Below, one piece after another: positions 15,561-25,394 of a DNA stretch of 32,906 bases. Source of the DNA: Candidatus Auribacterota bacterium (GTDB lineage: Bacteria > Auribacterota > JAFGBW01 > JAFGJP01). The notes beneath the pieces are model-generated. The model had not been told where the DNA came from, did no database searches, and worked only from the letters and a program-made list of their open reading frames with translations. The stretch's first letter is position 1. Each line of letters opens with the position of its first letter. The position numbers and the translations under genes were made by a program. The stretch is taken from NCBI GenBank assembly GCA_023144635.1, contig JAGLFH010000028.1, positions 1-32,906 on the forward strand. The letters are read 5' to 3'.

Positions 15561-15676
15561 GTTAATAATCTCCTATTAAATCAAAAAAACTGCCGTTAAA
15601 AAAAATCAAACTTAACTTATTTTACTTTATACTTACAAACCTTAAACTTCAGAAAACAGTTTTTTCTTGCAACCTG

Positions 15677-15710
15677 CTTGTCCTGAGCGAACGAAGTAAG
15701 TCGAAGGGTT
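15677..15710. repeat. CCTGAGCGAACGAAG family F repeat inside the alpha operon
   Basis: CTTGTCCTGAGCGAACGAAG, then TAAGTCGAAGGG, lies between the rpoA stop (15716) and rplQ. It is the long form of the family F element at 14169-14194. Confidence 0.7.
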
Positions 15711-15715
15711 ACTGT

Positions 15716-16726
15716 TTATTTTTTCTTTCTTCTTGCTTTTAAAGCTTCATAGATCTCTGCTTTGCTCATGCCAAGAGTAAGCCCAAGCTCAGTTAAGACA
15801 TCTTTTATCTCATTAAGAGATTTTTTACCGAAATTACGATACTTAAGCATTTCATTTTCATTCTTGCTTGCAAGTTCACCAATGCTAGAAATATCAGCAC
15901 CAGCAATACAGTTTGCTGAACGAACAGAAAGCTCTATTTCAGAAATAGGAAGATTCATTATCTTTTCAATTTCCTGTTCTTCCATCCTATCTTCTTCCTT
16001 CTTCTCCTCAAACTGAATATAATCTTCATCATAATCGACAAAAACATTAAGATGCTTTTTAAGAACAGTAGATGACTGCTTTAAAGCATCATTAGGATCT
16101 ATTCTGGCATCTGTTGTTATTTCAAGTGTTAACTTATCAAAATCTGTTATCTGTCCTATACGTGTATTCTCAACATAATATTTTACTTTCCTTACAGGAG
16201 TAAAATCAGATGAAATAGGGATTGCCCCTATCGGTTTTCCTTCTTTTTTATTCTCATCAGCAGAACGATAGCCTCGTCCTACATTAACTTCTAATTCTAT
16301 ATTTAGTTTAACAGCCTCATTAAGTGTACAAAGATGAAGATTCGGGTTAAGTATTTCAACAGTTGCTTCCTGAGTAATATCAGATGCTTTTATAGCACCC
16401 TTTTTCTCTATACGAAGAAGCAGTGTTTTTGTTTCACGTGTGTGCATTTTAACAAGAAGTTTTTTTATGTTCATTACGAGCTCTACAACATCTTCTTCCA
16501 TACCACTAATAGTACTGAACTCATGAGGTACACCTTCGATCTTTACTGATGTAACAGCAGCGCCTTCTATAGAGCTTAACAATACACGTCTCATTGAATT
16601 TCCAATAGTATACCCGTATCCTCTTTCGAAAGGTTCTGCTACAAATCGGGCAAATGTCGCTGAAGCTGTTTTTTCATCTCTTATCAGCTTGTTCGGCATT
16701 TCAAATTTTCCAAGAATAATTCCCAT
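15716..16726 (-). CDS. rpoA: RNA polymerase alpha subunit
   Basis: The 336-residue protein scaffolds RNA polymerase assembly and contacts promoter UP elements and activators. The N-terminal domain carries FARFVAEPFERGYGYTIGNSMRRVLLSS and the dimerisation and beta-binding regions. The C-terminal domain (about 265-325) has ELSVRSANC with the DNA-contacting arginine and GKKSLNEIKDVL. I prefer the ATG at 16726 because GGAGG lies 9 bases before it. The ATG at 16735 abuts the GGAGG directly and would add only three residues. It follows rpsD by 38 bases. Confidence 0.98.
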   Translation of the reverse strand: MGIILGKFEMPNKLIRDEKTASATFARFVAEPFERGYGYTIGNSMRRVLLSSIEGAAVTSVKIEGVPHEFSTISGMEEDVVELVMNIKKLLVKMHTRETKTLLLRIEKKGAIKASDITQEATVEILNPNLHLCTLNEAVKLNIELEVNVGRGYRSADENKKEGKPIGAIPISSDFTPVRKVKYYVENTRIGQITDFDKLTLEITTDARIDPNDALKQSSTVLKKHLNVFVDYDEDYIQFEEKKEEDRMEEQEIEKIMNLPISEIELSVRSANCIAGADISSIGELASKNENEMLKYRNFGKKSLNEIKDVLTELGLTLGMSKAEIYEALKARRKKK

Positions 16727-16764
16727 GGATTTCATCCTCCTGATATAAGTTTACATCTTATCTA

Positions 16765-17391
16765 TTATTTAGAATAAAGCTCAACAACGAGCTGGACATT
16801 TACAGAAACCTGCAAGTCTTCCTTTTCCATTTCACGTACAATATTTATCGATTGTTTTGTAGGATCAACAGCTAACCATGAAGGTATTTCCCGAGATGAT
16901 GTGTATTCCAGATTATCTTTTACAAAAGCTCTTGATTTATCACTATCCTTTAAAGTAACAACATCACCGTTCTTTACCTGAAAAGATACAATATCCACCT
17001 TACGGCCGTTTACCTTTATATGCCCGTGATTAACAAACTCACGCGCTGCTGCACGAGATGTTGTAAAGCCTGATCTAAAAACAACATTATCAAGACGCTT
17101 TTCAAGAAGCGAAATAAGGTTGTCACCGGTAATACCCTTTTTAAGGGATGCTTTTGCAAAATAATTTCTAAACTGTTTCTCAAATATTCCGTAAATCCTG
17201 CGAAGTTTTTGCTTTTCACGAAGCTGTACTTTATATTCAGAAAACTTACGGCGCATTTTACCGTGATCACCCGGTGTAGTTTTACGACGTTCCAGCATAC
17301 ATTTTGCTGTATAACATTTTTTTCCTTTTAAAAATAATTTTTCACCATCTGCTCTGCAAAGTCTGCATTTTGCTTCTGTATACCTACCCAT
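16765..17391 (-). CDS. rpsD: Ribosomal protein S4, zinc-binding form
   Basis: Primary 16S-binding protein of the small subunit, 208 residues. The N terminus keeps four cysteines (C9, C12, C26, C31) of the zinc-containing form. The S4 RNA-binding domain (about 97-160) includes RLDNVVFRSGFTTSRAAAREFVNHGHIKVNG. A ribosome-binding site GGAG lies ahead of the ATG. A 128-bp gap separates it from rpsK. Confidence 0.98.
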   Translation of the reverse strand: MGRYTEAKCRLCRADGEKLFLKGKKCYTAKCMLERRKTTPGDHGKMRRKFSEYKVQLREKQKLRRIYGIFEKQFRNYFAKASLKKGITGDNLISLLEKRLDNVVFRSGFTTSRAAAREFVNHGHIKVNGRKVDIVSFQVKNGDVVTLKDSDKSRAFVKDNLEYTSSREIPSWLAVDPTKQSINIVREMEKEDLQVSVNVQLVVELYSK

Positions 17392-17519
17392 ATTCTGCTC
17401 CTTAACAACCTCCGTTTTAGATTTCGGTGATCACACCTTGTCTAATTATCTTCAGTAAAACTTACTTTTAAAATCACATTTTTATATATTTAATTTTTTT
17501 GCCAAAATGTTTTCTTATT

Positions 17520-17918
17520 TTATACTCTACGTTTCTTAGGCGGCCTGCATCCATTATGAGGTATTGGTGTTACATCCCTGATAATGTTTATAACAAGACC
17601 AACTGACTGAAGTGCGCGTATTGCTGACTCACGACCGCTACCCGGTCCTTTTACTTCAACATCGATTTCTTTCATTCCTTCAGACATTGCAAGTTTTCCA
17701 CATTCTTTTGCAACTATCTGAGCTGCATAAGCCGTGCTTTTACGTGCTCCTTTGAAACCAAGTTTTCCTGAGCTTGCCCACGAAATAACATTACCCTGTT
17801 TATCTGTGATACTTATAATAGTGTTGTTAAATGTCGCTTTTATATGCGCAACACCACTAGATATATCACGGGCAATTTTTTTCTTGGCTTTTCTTTTCTT
17901 TTTAACTTCTTTTGCCAC
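17520..17918 (-). CDS. rpsK: Ribosomal protein S11
   Basis: Small-subunit platform protein near the mRNA exit, 132 residues. Typical segments are [36 protein letters not shown], and the C-terminal [18 protein letters not shown]. The start is GTG with AAGGAGG nearby. It is followed by rpsD and preceded by rpsM as in the standard alpha operon. Confidence 0.98.
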   Translation of the reverse strand: MAKEVKKKRKAKKKIARDISSGVAHIKATFNNTIISITDKQGNVISWASSGKLGFKGARKSTAYAAQIVAKECGKLAMSEGMKEIDVEVKGPGSGRESAIRALQSVGLVINIIRDVTPIPHNGCRPPKKRRV

Positions 17919-18007
17919 TTTTTATTTCCTCCTTATATTAAATAAAAGATCCGAATTCAAAGTCTGATGCTAATACATTAAACGTGTATATTTCGAATCC
18001 CTATTTT

Positions 18008-18373
18008 TTATTTTTTCTTTATCTGTCCTTTTTTAGGACCTTTTCTTGTTCGCGCATTACAATGCGTCCTCTGACCGCGTACAGGAAGACCTCTCCTGTG
18101 CCTTACTCCACGGTAACATCCAATACTTATAAGACGCTTTATATTCTGACTTATATCACGCCTGAGGTCACCTTCAACATTATAACTGCTTTGCAAAATT
18201 GTGCTTATCTTGCTAATATCCTTATCTGTAAGATTCTTAGCACGGATGCTAGGATCAAGACCTGCTTCTTTTACTATTTTTGCAGATTTAACATGACCTA
18301 TACCGTAAATATAAGTAAGCGCTACTATAATTCTTTTATCTTTTGGAATGTCAACACCAACTATCCTAGGCAA
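18008..18373 (-). CDS. rpsM: Ribosomal protein S13
   Basis: Head protein of the small subunit that forms bridges to the large subunit and contacts P-site tRNA, 121 residues. [25 protein letters not shown] starts it and [21 protein letters not shown] ends it. The start codon is TTG, supported by AGGAGG 8 bases upstream and by alignment of the protein start with the family. It begins 16 bases after rpmJ. Confidence 0.97.
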   Translation of the reverse strand: MPRIVGVDIPKDKRIIVALTYIYGIGHVKSAKIVKEAGLDPSIRAKNLTDKDISKISTILQSSYNVEGDLRRDISQNIKRLISIGCYRGVRHRRGLPVRGQRTHCNARTRKGPKKGQIKKK

Positions 18374-18389
18374 CGTAGTTCCTCCTTTT

Positions 18390-18503
18390 TTAACCTTGTC
18401 TTTGCTTGTGACGGGGATTCGTACATATTACACGGACAACCCCTCTTCTGCGTATTATTTTGCAGTTCTCACATACTCTTCTGACTGATGGTTTTACTTT
18501 CAT
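18390..18503 (-). CDS. rpmJ: Ribosomal protein L36, zinc-binding form
   Basis: The ATG at 18503 opens 37 codons: [20 protein letters not shown], followed by [17 protein letters not shown] and TAA. The zinc ligands C11, C14, C27 and H32 are all present. This is the canonical short L36 in its usual place between infA and rpsM. Confidence 0.97.
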   Translation of the reverse strand: MKVKPSVRRVCENCKIIRRRGVVRVICTNPRHKQRQG

Positions 18504-18532
18504 TTTTATATTCCTTTTTTATGCTTATCTTA

Positions 18533-18751
18533 CTACTTTGTACAATATATGATACGACCCTTTGTAAGATCGTACGGAGACATCTCTACAAGAACACGGT
18601 TCCCTGGTAAAATACGTATAAAATGCATGCGCATCTTACCACTGATGTGAGCTAAAATTTCATGACCATTGTCAAGTTTTACACGAAACATAGTATTTGG
18701 TAATATTGTTGTTACCAAACCTTCTACTCTTAATCCCTTTTCTTTGGCCAA
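18533..18751 (-). CDS. infA: Translation initiation factor IF-1
   Basis: The 72-residue OB-fold factor binds the A site during initiation. It reads [29 protein letters not shown], then [32 protein letters not shown]. The start is TTG, with AAAGGAGA about 10 bases upstream. It overlaps the last 22 bases of map in another frame, which suggests translational coupling. Confidence 0.97.
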   Translation of the reverse strand: MAKEKGLRVEGLVTTILPNTMFRVKLDNGHEILAHISGKMRMHFIRILPGNRVLVEMSPYDLTKGRIIYCTK

Positions 18752-19491
18752 GTAAGTATCTCTCCTTTATTTTTTCTTACAACTACAGTATGCTCAAAAT
18801 GTACTGACGGCTTTCCGTCCATTGTAACTGCTGTCCAATTATCTTCTAAAACCTCTATTTTAAATGTTCCCATATTTACCATGGGTTCAATCGCAAAAAC
18901 CATACCTTCTTCCAGGATAGGACCAGTTCCGGGTGTTCCAAAATTAGGAATCTGCGGTTCCTCATGAAGCTTTGATCCAATACCATGCCCTACAAATTCC
19001 CTTACAACCGAATAACCTTTTTTTTCGGCTATTTCCTGTACTGCAGACGAAACATCATATAGCCTGTTACCTGCAGCAGCTTTTTCTATAGCTTGCTCAA
19101 GTGAAAAACTTCCGGTTGCAATAAGTTCCTTTATACTGTTATCAACATTACCTACGGGGACTGTTGTTGCAGTATCACCATAATAACCGTCTATTTCAGT
19201 ACCAATATCCAAACTTACTATATCACCGCTTCGTATTACCCTATTTTTTGAAGGAATACCATGAACAACTTCCTCATTAATAGACACACACAATGCTTTT
19301 GGATATCCGCGATATCCTAAGAAAGCAGGACGAACCCGCCTTTCAGACAAAAAATTCATCGCGATCATATCCAGTTCCTCTGTAGTCATACCAGGCTGAA
19401 CACTATTTTTTAAAAGAGCGAGACATTCAGCAGCTACTTCACAAGCTGTACGGATTTTTTTTATTTCCGTCTCATTGTATGTCTTAATCAT
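18730..19491 (-). CDS. map: Methionine aminopeptidase, type I
   Basis: This enzyme removes initiator methionine from new proteins. The 253 residues form a pita-bread fold with all metal ligands (D95, D106, H169, E202, E233) and the substrate histidine H77 in EEVVHGIP. There is no N-terminal zinc-finger extension. It sits between adk and infA as in many bacteria; its stop overlaps the infA start region. Confidence 0.97.
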   Translation of the reverse strand: MIKTYNETEIKKIRTACEVAAECLALLKNSVQPGMTTEELDMIAMNFLSERRVRPAFLGYRGYPKALCVSINEEVVHGIPSKNRVIRSGDIVSLDIGTEIDGYYGDTATTVPVGNVDNSIKELIATGSFSLEQAIEKAAAGNRLYDVSSAVQEIAEKKGYSVVREFVGHGIGSKLHEEPQIPNFGTPGTGPILEEGMVFAIEPMVNMGTFKIEVLEDNWTAVTMDGKPSVHFEHTVVVRKNKGEILTWPKKRD

Positions 19492-19524
19492 AATTTAATT
19501 AAAGCTTTTGCTTCCCTTTACGCT

Positions 19525-20172
19525 TCAAAGAACATTTTTTATTTCACTATAGATCACATTAAGATCGTTATTACCGTTAAATGTTTTTAATGATCCTTTT
19601 TCTTTATAAAAATCAACAAGCGGTGCAGTAGAATCACTATATACCTTAAGGCGGTTGCGCACTGTTTCTTCTTTATCATCATCTCTTTGAAAAAGCTCAC
19701 CATGACAATGATCACAAACACCTTCTTTTTGAGGTTTCATCGTATATATATTAAAGTTGCGTCCGCATTCTCTACAAGCACGGCGTCCACTTAAACGTTT
19801 AATAATAGTATCTTGATCAGCTTCAAGATATATAACTACTTCAATTTCAATACCGTATTTTTTAAGGCCTTCATCAAGAAGCTCTGCCTGATTCAATGTA
19901 CGCGGAAAACCGTCGAGCATAAATCCTTTAGTACGTACTTCATCCTCACTTAGTTTTTCCATCACAATACCCGTTACTACTTCATCAGGAACAAGTTCAC
20001 CTTTGTCCATGTAAGCTTTTGCTTCCAAACCTATTTGGGTCTTATTAGCAAGAGCTTCACGAAGTATCTGACCTGTTGAAATATGCATAAAACCTTTTTC
20101 ATCTATCAATCTTTCTGCAAGAGTGCCTTTACCTGCACCCGGAGGGCCTACAAGTATTAAATTTTTCATCAT
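19525..20172 (-). CDS. adk: Adenylate kinase, long form with zinc LID
   Basis: Interconverts AMP, ADP and ATP. The 215-residue protein shows the P-loop GPPGAGKGT (9-17), the AMP-binding GFPRT (88-92), and a long LID domain with C133, C136, C153 and C156 that should hold zinc. The ATG overlaps the secY stop (ATGA) and is immediately followed by a second ATG, either of which could serve. Confidence 0.97.
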   Translation of the reverse strand: MMKNLILVGPPGAGKGTLAERLIDEKGFMHISTGQILREALANKTQIGLEAKAYMDKGELVPDEVVTGIVMEKLSEDEVRTKGFMLDGFPRTLNQAELLDEGLKKYGIEIEVVIYLEADQDTIIKRLSGRRACRECGRNFNIYTMKPQKEGVCDHCHGELFQRDDDKEETVRNRLKVYSDSTAPLVDFYKEKGSLKTFNGNNDLNVIYSEIKNVL

Positions 20173-21509
20173 CGACGCCCCTTTATTCTACCCTTACCCA
20201 TAAAACCATCATAATGCCTCATAAGAAGATGAGACTCTATCTGACGCATAGTATCAAGAATAACACCAACAATGATCAAAAGACCCGTGCCGCCAAAAAA
20301 ACGTGTTATCTGTTGAGTAACTCCGAATCCATTACATATTATCTGTGGCAGAATCGCAATGATAGCTAAGAAAACAGCACCTGATAGTGTTATTTTTGTC
20401 ATAACATCATTAAAAAAATCAGCTGTTGTTTTTCCAGGACGAATACCGGGTATAAATGCACCGTTCTTTCTCATGTCATCAGCCCATTGTATTGGGTTAA
20501 ACTGTGTTGCTGTCCAGAAAAAACAGAAAAAGATGATCATTGCCACAAATAAAAGATCATACAAAAACCTTCCCGGTGATAAATGTGCAACTACAGACTG
20601 AATAAAGTCCACCGGTATCATTTTTCCTACCATTGAGGGGAACATTAAAATAGAAGATGCAAATATAATAGGAATAACACCTGCATAATTTACCCTAAAA
20701 GGAATATATGATGCCTGGCCTCCGTATATTTTACGTCCTACTACACGTTTTGCATATTGAACGGGAATCCTTCTCTGACCCTGAGTAAGAGCTATTACAC
20801 CCCAAATAACCAAGACAAAGATTGCCATCAATATAATGAATTTAAAAGGATGTAACGGTTGTGGTCCTGTTGGGCCATGTAAGTTCCAGCCATTTACTAT
20901 TGCTGATGGTAATGATGATAAAATATTAACTGTAATTATTATTGAAATACCGTTACCAATACCTCTTTCAGTTATCTGTTCTCCAAGCCACATAAGGAAT
21001 ATTGTTCCGGTAGTCATAGTAACCATAGTTGTAATTCTAAAGAATATTCCAGGTGAAGGAACAATAATACTTCCACCGAAATTTGCAGCATTCTCAAGCC
21101 ACATTCCAATAAAAAATCCCTGGAACAAAGCTAAAGCAACTGTTGCATAACGGGTAAACTCTGTTATTTTTCTGCGTCCTGATTCTCCTTCTCTGGCAAG
21201 CTTTTCAAGCGCAGGTATAACAGCGGTTAAAAGCTGTATAATAATAGAAGCACTAATGTACGGCATTATTCCAAGAGCAAACACTGTTGCTTTTGTCATC
21301 GCACCGCCGGAAAACATGTTTATAAAACCCATTATTCCTCCGCCGCCTGACATGAACATACGCTCGAAATAAGCATTAAGAGATGCTCCGTCTACACCTG
21401 GAGTAGGAAGAAATGACCCGAATCTTACCAGACCGATTAGCCCCAGAGTAAAAAGAACTCTTTTTTTAAGATCCGGAATTTTGAATATATTCGCAAATGC
21501 TTTTATCAT
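20169..21509 (-). CDS. secY: Protein translocase subunit SecY
   Basis: Main channel of the Sec translocon in the inner membrane, 446 residues with ten predicted helices. Recognisable segments are LPTPGVD near residue 36, the MGIMPYISASIIIQLL-type second helix (LGIMPYISASIIIQLL), RRIPVQYAKRVVGRK, and NPIQWADDMRKNGAFIPGIRPG. It overlaps rplO by 4 bases at its start and adk by 4 at its end, giving tight coupling. Confidence 0.98.
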   Translation of the reverse strand: MIKAFANIFKIPDLKKRVLFTLGLIGLVRFGSFLPTPGVDGASLNAYFERMFMSGGGGIMGFINMFSGGAMTKATVFALGIMPYISASIIIQLLTAVIPALEKLAREGESGRRKITEFTRYATVALALFQGFFIGMWLENAANFGGSIIVPSPGIFFRITTMVTMTTGTIFLMWLGEQITERGIGNGISIIITVNILSSLPSAIVNGWNLHGPTGPQPLHPFKFIILMAIFVLVIWGVIALTQGQRRIPVQYAKRVVGRKIYGGQASYIPFRVNYAGVIPIIFASSILMFPSMVGKMIPVDFIQSVVAHLSPGRFLYDLLFVAMIIFFCFFWTATQFNPIQWADDMRKNGAFIPGIRPGKTTADFFNDVMTKITLSGAVFLAIIAILPQIICNGFGVTQQITRFFGGTGLLIIVGVILDTMRQIESHLLMRHYDGFMGKGRIKGRR

Positions 21510-21958
21510 TGTTTTTTACCTATCGTTATTGTGTCTCCGCCGGATTTTTTTACTTTCTCTGCTGCTGTCTTGCTAAACTTTGAAGCAAGGATCTTCACTT
21601 TTATTTTAAGCTCTCCTACACCAAGAACTTTTACAGGCAGCTTTGTGTTTCTTATTAATCCTTTTTCTAAAAGATCTTCTGGCTTTACTTCCTGACCATC
21701 AGAAAAGATGTTGAAATCTTTTACATTAACTATTGAAAACTGTTTTTTAAATGGATTTGTAAAACCCCTTTTTGGAAGACGCCTATAAAGAGGCATCTGG
21801 CCTCCTTCAGAACCACGCATTTGTGAATATCCGCTTCGTGATTTCTGACCCTTATGGCCCTTTGTAGAAGTCTTACCATGACCACTGGCATTTCCCCGGC
21901 CTATGATCTTGCGCTTTTTTCTAGAACCAGCTGTTGGCTTTAATTCGCTCAAATTCAT
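21506..21958 (-). CDS. rplO: Ribosomal protein L15
   Basis: Large-subunit protein, 150 residues. The glycine-rich start (GRGNASGHGKTSTKGHKGQKSR) and GFTNPFKK are diagnostic. It follows rpsE with one base between the genes, so rpmD (L30), often found here, is absent. The stop overlaps the secY start. Confidence 0.98.
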   Translation of the reverse strand: MNLSELKPTAGSRKKRKIIGRGNASGHGKTSTKGHKGQKSRSGYSQMRGSEGGQMPLYRRLPKRGFTNPFKKQFSIVNVKDFNIFSDGQEVKPEDLLEKGLIRNTKLPVKVLGVGELKIKVKILASKFSKTAAEKVKKSGGDTITIGKKQ

Positions 21959-21959
21959 T

Positions 21960-22457
21960 TTAAACTCCTCTTAACTCTTTTATCTCATCACTGTTCATAA
22001 GTCTATCAAGAGCATCGAAAGTCGCCTTGACAACATTTACTTTATTGTTAGATCCCATGGATTTTGTAAGTATATCTTTGATACCTCCAAGCTCAACAAC
22101 AGCTCTTACTGCTGCACCTGCAATAAGACCTGTACCAGGCCCCGCAGGCTTTAGAAGAACCTTTCCGCCATCATTTGTACCTATTACTTCATGAGCAATC
22201 GTATTACCTTTTAAATCAATTGTAACAAGGCTTTTTTTTGCTTTCTGAATAGCTTTTTTAATAGCTTCTGCAACTTCTTTTGCCTTACCAAAACCATATC
22301 CGACATGCCCATGTTTATCACCAACAACAACAAGTGCGCTAAAGCTAAAAGTACGTCCACCTTTTACAACTTTTGCATTTCGGTTTATTTCAAGAACACG
22401 TTCTTCAAGTGCAACTGTATCTTCAGTCATATTTTTTCCTGCAACAAAATTACTCAA
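21960..22457 (-). CDS. rpsE: Ribosomal protein S5
   Basis: Small-subunit protein at the mRNA entry site, 165 residues, important for decoding accuracy. It contains [25 protein letters not shown] and the [22 protein letters not shown] loop. The start is TTG with AAGGAGG about 9 bases upstream. It runs straight into rplO. Confidence 0.98.
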   Translation of the reverse strand: MSNFVAGKNMTEDTVALEERVLEINRNAKVVKGGRTFSFSALVVVGDKHGHVGYGFGKAKEVAEAIKKAIQKAKKSLVTIDLKGNTIAHEVIGTNDGGKVLLKPAGPGTGLIAGAAVRAVVELGGIKDILTKSMGSNNKVNVVKATFDALDRLMNSDEIKELRGV

Positions 22458-22513
22458 AATCTTAATCCTCCTTCAAGAATCAATGTCTTTTAATTGCTTT
22501 AGTTTTTAGACTT

Positions 22514-22885
22514 CTAAAACTTTAATCCTTCTTCTCTCATTCCTTCTGCCAGTGCCTTTACTTTTCCGTGATACTTAAAACCGGCACGGTCAAAAACAAT
22601 GGAACTAATATTTTTTTCTTTTACTTTTGCACCAACAAATTTCCCAAAATTCTTTGCACGCTCAACATTATTTTTTGTTCCTTTAGAGCTTTCTTTAAAT
22701 TCCTTACTTAATGTCGAAAAACCTGCAACGACTTTTCTTGATTCATCATCTACAAACTGAACAGACATATTATTGTTGCTTCTAAATACGCATGCCCTTA
22801 AACACTCAGGGATTCCGATCATATTCTTTCTGATCCTTAAATGTTTTTTATCTCTTTTTTTCTTTCTTTCAACTTTATTGATCAT
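22514..22885 (-). CDS. rplR: Ribosomal protein L18
   Basis: Binds 5S rRNA in the central protuberance. It has 123 residues with the family's basic start (KKRDKKHLRIRKNMIG), FRSNNNMSVQFVDD and a FDRAGFKYHGKVKALAEGMREEGLKF end. It lies between rplF and rpsE as usual. Confidence 0.97.
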   Translation of the reverse strand: MINKVERKKKRDKKHLRIRKNMIGIPECLRACVFRSNNNMSVQFVDDESRKVVAGFSTLSKEFKESSKGTKNNVERAKNFGKFVGAKVKEKNISSIVFDRAGFKYHGKVKALAEGMREEGLKF

Positions 22886-22902
22886 TTTAAAAAATCTCCT
22901 GC

Positions 22903-23439
22903 TTATGCTACAGTCTTACCTGCTTTGCGCTTGACATGTTCGTCAGAGTAACGCACACCTTTTCCTTTATAAGGTTCAGGCGGATAATAACTTCTAAGAC
23001 ATGCAGCTGTTTCCCCTACTAGCTGTTTGTCAATACCACTTACTTCTATTTCAACATTTTTTTCAACTTTTATTGTTATACCTTTTGGTATTTTATGATG
23101 TATTGGATGCGAATAGCCTAAAAGCATTTCAAGGACATCACCGTTAACATTTGAACGAAAGCCCGTACCGACTATTGTAAGCTTTTTGGAATAACCTTTA
23201 GTAACTCCTTCTATCATATTAGCAATAAGCTGTCGGTTAAGACCATGATATGCTTTCATCTGTTTACTATCATCAGGACGTTCAACAATGATCTTGTTAT
23301 CTTCCATCTTAACTGAAATGTTATCAGTAGCTATCCACTCAAGCTTGCCTTTAGGACCTTCAACATTCACTTTCTGTCCGTTTATTGCAACCTTTACATC
23401 AGCCGGGATCATAATCGGTAATTTTCCTATTCGAGACAC
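22903..23439 (-). CDS. rplF: Ribosomal protein L6
   Basis: Large-subunit protein near the factor-binding site, 178 residues, with two similar domains. MSRIGKLPIMIP begins the protein and PPEPYKGKGVRYSDEHVKRKAGK ends it. The start is GTG with AAGGAGG 9 bases upstream. Confidence 0.98.
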   Translation of the reverse strand: MSRIGKLPIMIPADVKVAINGQKVNVEGPKGKLEWIATDNISVKMEDNKIIVERPDDSKQMKAYHGLNRQLIANMIEGVTKGYSKKLTIVGTGFRSNVNGDVLEMLLGYSHPIHHKIPKGITIKVEKNVEIEVSGIDKQLVGETAACLRSYYPPEPYKGKGVRYSDEHVKRKAGKTVA

Positions 23440-23459
23440 CTTTTTATTCCTCCTTGTTA

Positions 23460-23861
23460 CTACCAGACGTTGAGGAGGACTTCGCCTCCTATACCTTTTA
23501 CTCTGGCTTCTTTATTTGTCATTACGCCCTGAGAGGTAGATATTATTGATACACCAATACCTCCAAGAACGGGTTTAATTTCTTTACCGCTAACATACAT
23601 CCTTCTTCCAGGTGTACTAATACGTTTAAGATTATTTAAAGCACTATGTTTTTTACCTTTAGTCTCTTTAAATTCTATCCTAATCATTCCTTGTACTTTG
23701 TAATCAACAACTCGGTAACTTTTTATAAAACCTTTTTCATGCAAGATCCTTGCTATTTCCTTTTTGATCTTTGATGCAGGTATATCAACACTTGTCTGCC
23801 GTGCTCTCATTGAATTACGTATTCTTGTCAACATGTCCGCAATTGGGTCTGTCATTGTCAT
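23460..23861 (-). CDS. rpsH: Ribosomal protein S8
   Basis: Primary 16S-binding protein of the small subunit, 133 residues. It reads DPIADMLTRIRNSMRA at the start and ISTSQGVMTNKEARVKGIGGEVL at the end. AGGAGG lies 13 bases before the first ATG. In E. coli S8 represses the spc operon; no matching operator was recognised here. Confidence 0.98.
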   Translation of the reverse strand: MTMTDPIADMLTRIRNSMRARQTSVDIPASKIKKEIARILHEKGFIKSYRVVDYKVQGMIRIEFKETKGKKHSALNNLKRISTPGRRMYVSGKEIKPVLGGIGVSIISTSQGVMTNKEARVKGIGGEVLLNVW

Positions 23862-23884
23862 AACGCTATATTATCCTCCTGTTA

Positions 23885-24070
23885 TTACCAGCTTGCTTTT
23901 ATAACACCAGGTATTCTTCCCCATGATGCCAGTTCACGAAAACATATACGGCATAAATGAAAACGCCTTAAATATGCTCGAGGTCTTCCGCATCTTGAAC
24001 AGCGGTTGTATTCCCTGACTTTAAATTTATTTTTCTTTTTCTGTTTTTCTATAAGACATTTCTTTGCCAT
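23885..24070 (-). CDS. rpsN: Ribosomal protein S14, short zinc-binding type
   Basis: The 61-residue type Z S14 carries C24, C27, C40 and C43 ([21 protein letters not shown]) and ends GVIKASW. I start at the ATG at 24070 ([10 protein letters not shown]). A longer open frame to 24148 lies inside rplE and would add residues foreign to the family. It is 10 bases after rplE. Confidence 0.97.
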   Translation of the reverse strand: MAKKCLIEKQKKKNKFKVREYNRCSRCGRPRAYLRRFHLCRICFRELASWGRIPGVIKASW

Positions 24071-24080
24071 AGTTTCTCCT

Positions 24081-24638
24081 CTAATTCTCATCCTTTTTCT
24101 TTTTAAATGGAAACCCGAAAAGTTCGAGCATATGTACTGCTTCGTCATCTGTTTCAGATGTAGTTACAACTGTTATATTCATTCCCTGAGTTGTCTTAAT
24201 TGTATCAGGATTGATCTCAGGAAAAATACTCTGGTCTTTTATTCCAAAATTATAATTTCCTCTTTTATCAAAAGAGTTTATGGGAAGGCCCCTGAAGTCA
24301 CGTATACGTGGAATCGCAATATTAAGCAGCCGGTCAAGAAACTCATACATAAAAACGTTTCTAAGAGTAACCCGGCATCCTATAGGCACATTATCACGGA
24401 TCTTAAACCCGGCTATACTTTTTCTTGATTTTGTTATAGCAGGCTTTTGACCGGTTATAAGAGAAAGTTCTTTAACAGCATTATCAAGCTCTGCCTTATC
24501 TGTTACTGCGCGTCCAACACCCATATTTATAACAACTTTATCGATCTTAGGGACTGACATTATATTTTTATATTTAAATTTTTCCTTCATCTGTGGAATG
24601 ATTTCTTTTTTATATTTTTCTTTAAGCCTGGGAACCAT
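24081..24638 (-). CDS. rplE: Ribosomal protein L5
   Basis: Binds 5S rRNA and contacts P-site tRNA, 185 residues. Typical segments are [36 protein letters not shown] and [17 protein letters not shown]. An AGAGGTG ribosome-binding site precedes the ATG. Confidence 0.98.
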   Translation of the reverse strand: MVPRLKEKYKKEIIPQMKEKFKYKNIMSVPKIDKVVINMGVGRAVTDKAELDNAVKELSLITGQKPAITKSRKSIAGFKIRDNVPIGCRVTLRNVFMYEFLDRLLNIAIPRIRDFRGLPINSFDKRGNYNFGIKDQSIFPEINPDTIKTTQGMNITVVTTSETDDEAVHMLELFGFPFKKKKDEN

Positions 24639-24648
24639 TATTCACCTC

Positions 24649-24972
24649 TTATTTCTTATCCAGAGATTCATTGCATTTTTTGCAATATCTTAATTTTTGT
24701 TTATTCTCAATGTTCTTCAGTCCGATCCGTGTACGTTTATTACAAGAAGAACAAACTATCTGAAGATCAGATAATGACATTGCACCTTCTTTTTTTAAAA
24801 TACCGCCTTTAGGATTATCCTGAGTAGGTTTCTGTTTTTTTTCAAGCATGTTTATATTTTCTACTATTGCACGATTCTCCGCACGAAGGACTTTCAAAAC
24901 TTTTCCTTTTTTACCGTGATCGGTACCGCATATTACTTCTACGTTATCACCTTTTTTCAATCTGCACTTCAT
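24649..24972 (-). CDS. rplX: Ribosomal protein L24 with zinc ribbon
   Basis: Assembly initiator at the tunnel exit. From the ATG at 24972 it has 107 residues: a KOW domain (KKGDNVEVICGTDHGKKGKV) and a C-terminal ribbon with C74, C77, C97 and C100. I reject the longer start at 25014, because it overlaps rplN and AGGAG sits 10 bases before 24972. Confidence 0.96.
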   Translation of the reverse strand: MKCRLKKGDNVEVICGTDHGKKGKVLKVLRAENRAIVENINMLEKKQKPTQDNPKGGILKKEGAMSLSDLQIVCSSCNKRTRIGLKNIENKQKLRYCKKCNESLDKK

Positions 24973-24994
24973 GCGTACATTACTCCTTATTTTC

Positions 24995-25363
24995 TTATAA
25001 TACTTCAGGTGCAAGAGAAATTATCTTCATGAAATTTTTATCTCTTAGCTCTCTTGCTATAGGTCCAAAAATACGTGTCCCTTTAGGATTTCTCTTCTCA
25101 TCTAAGATAACAGCTGCGTTTTTATCAAAACGTACAACTGTTCCATCTGATCTGTTTATGCCTTTTTTTGTTCTTACAACAACGGCACGAACTTTTTCAC
25201 CCTTTTTAATTGCTCCGTTAGGGGTTGCTTCTTTTACCGATGCTGTTATGATGTCACCAATTATTGCTGTTCTTTTATTTCCACGGCCGATAACGCTGAT
25301 ACACATAAGACGTTTTGCTCCGGAGTTATCAGCAACATCCAATCTTGTATTCATTTGAATCAT
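24995..25363 (-). CDS. rplN: Ribosomal protein L14
   Basis: Intersubunit bridge protein, 122 residues. It contains [20 protein letters not shown] and the end [28 protein letters not shown] lies 6 bases before the ATG. Confidence 0.98.
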   Translation of the reverse strand: MIQMNTRLDVADNSGAKRLMCISVIGRGNKRTAIIGDIITASVKEATPNGAIKKGEKVRAVVVRTKKGINRSDGTVVRFDKNAAVILDEKRNPKGTRIFGPIARELRDKNFMKIISLAPEVL

Positions 25364-25394
25364 AATTTCACCTACTTTTGCAACAATATTTTGT

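Noticed and set aside
24071-24148. N-terminal extension of rpsN
   Set aside because: Lies within rplE, matches nothing in S14, and the ATG at 24070 gives the standard 61-residue protein.
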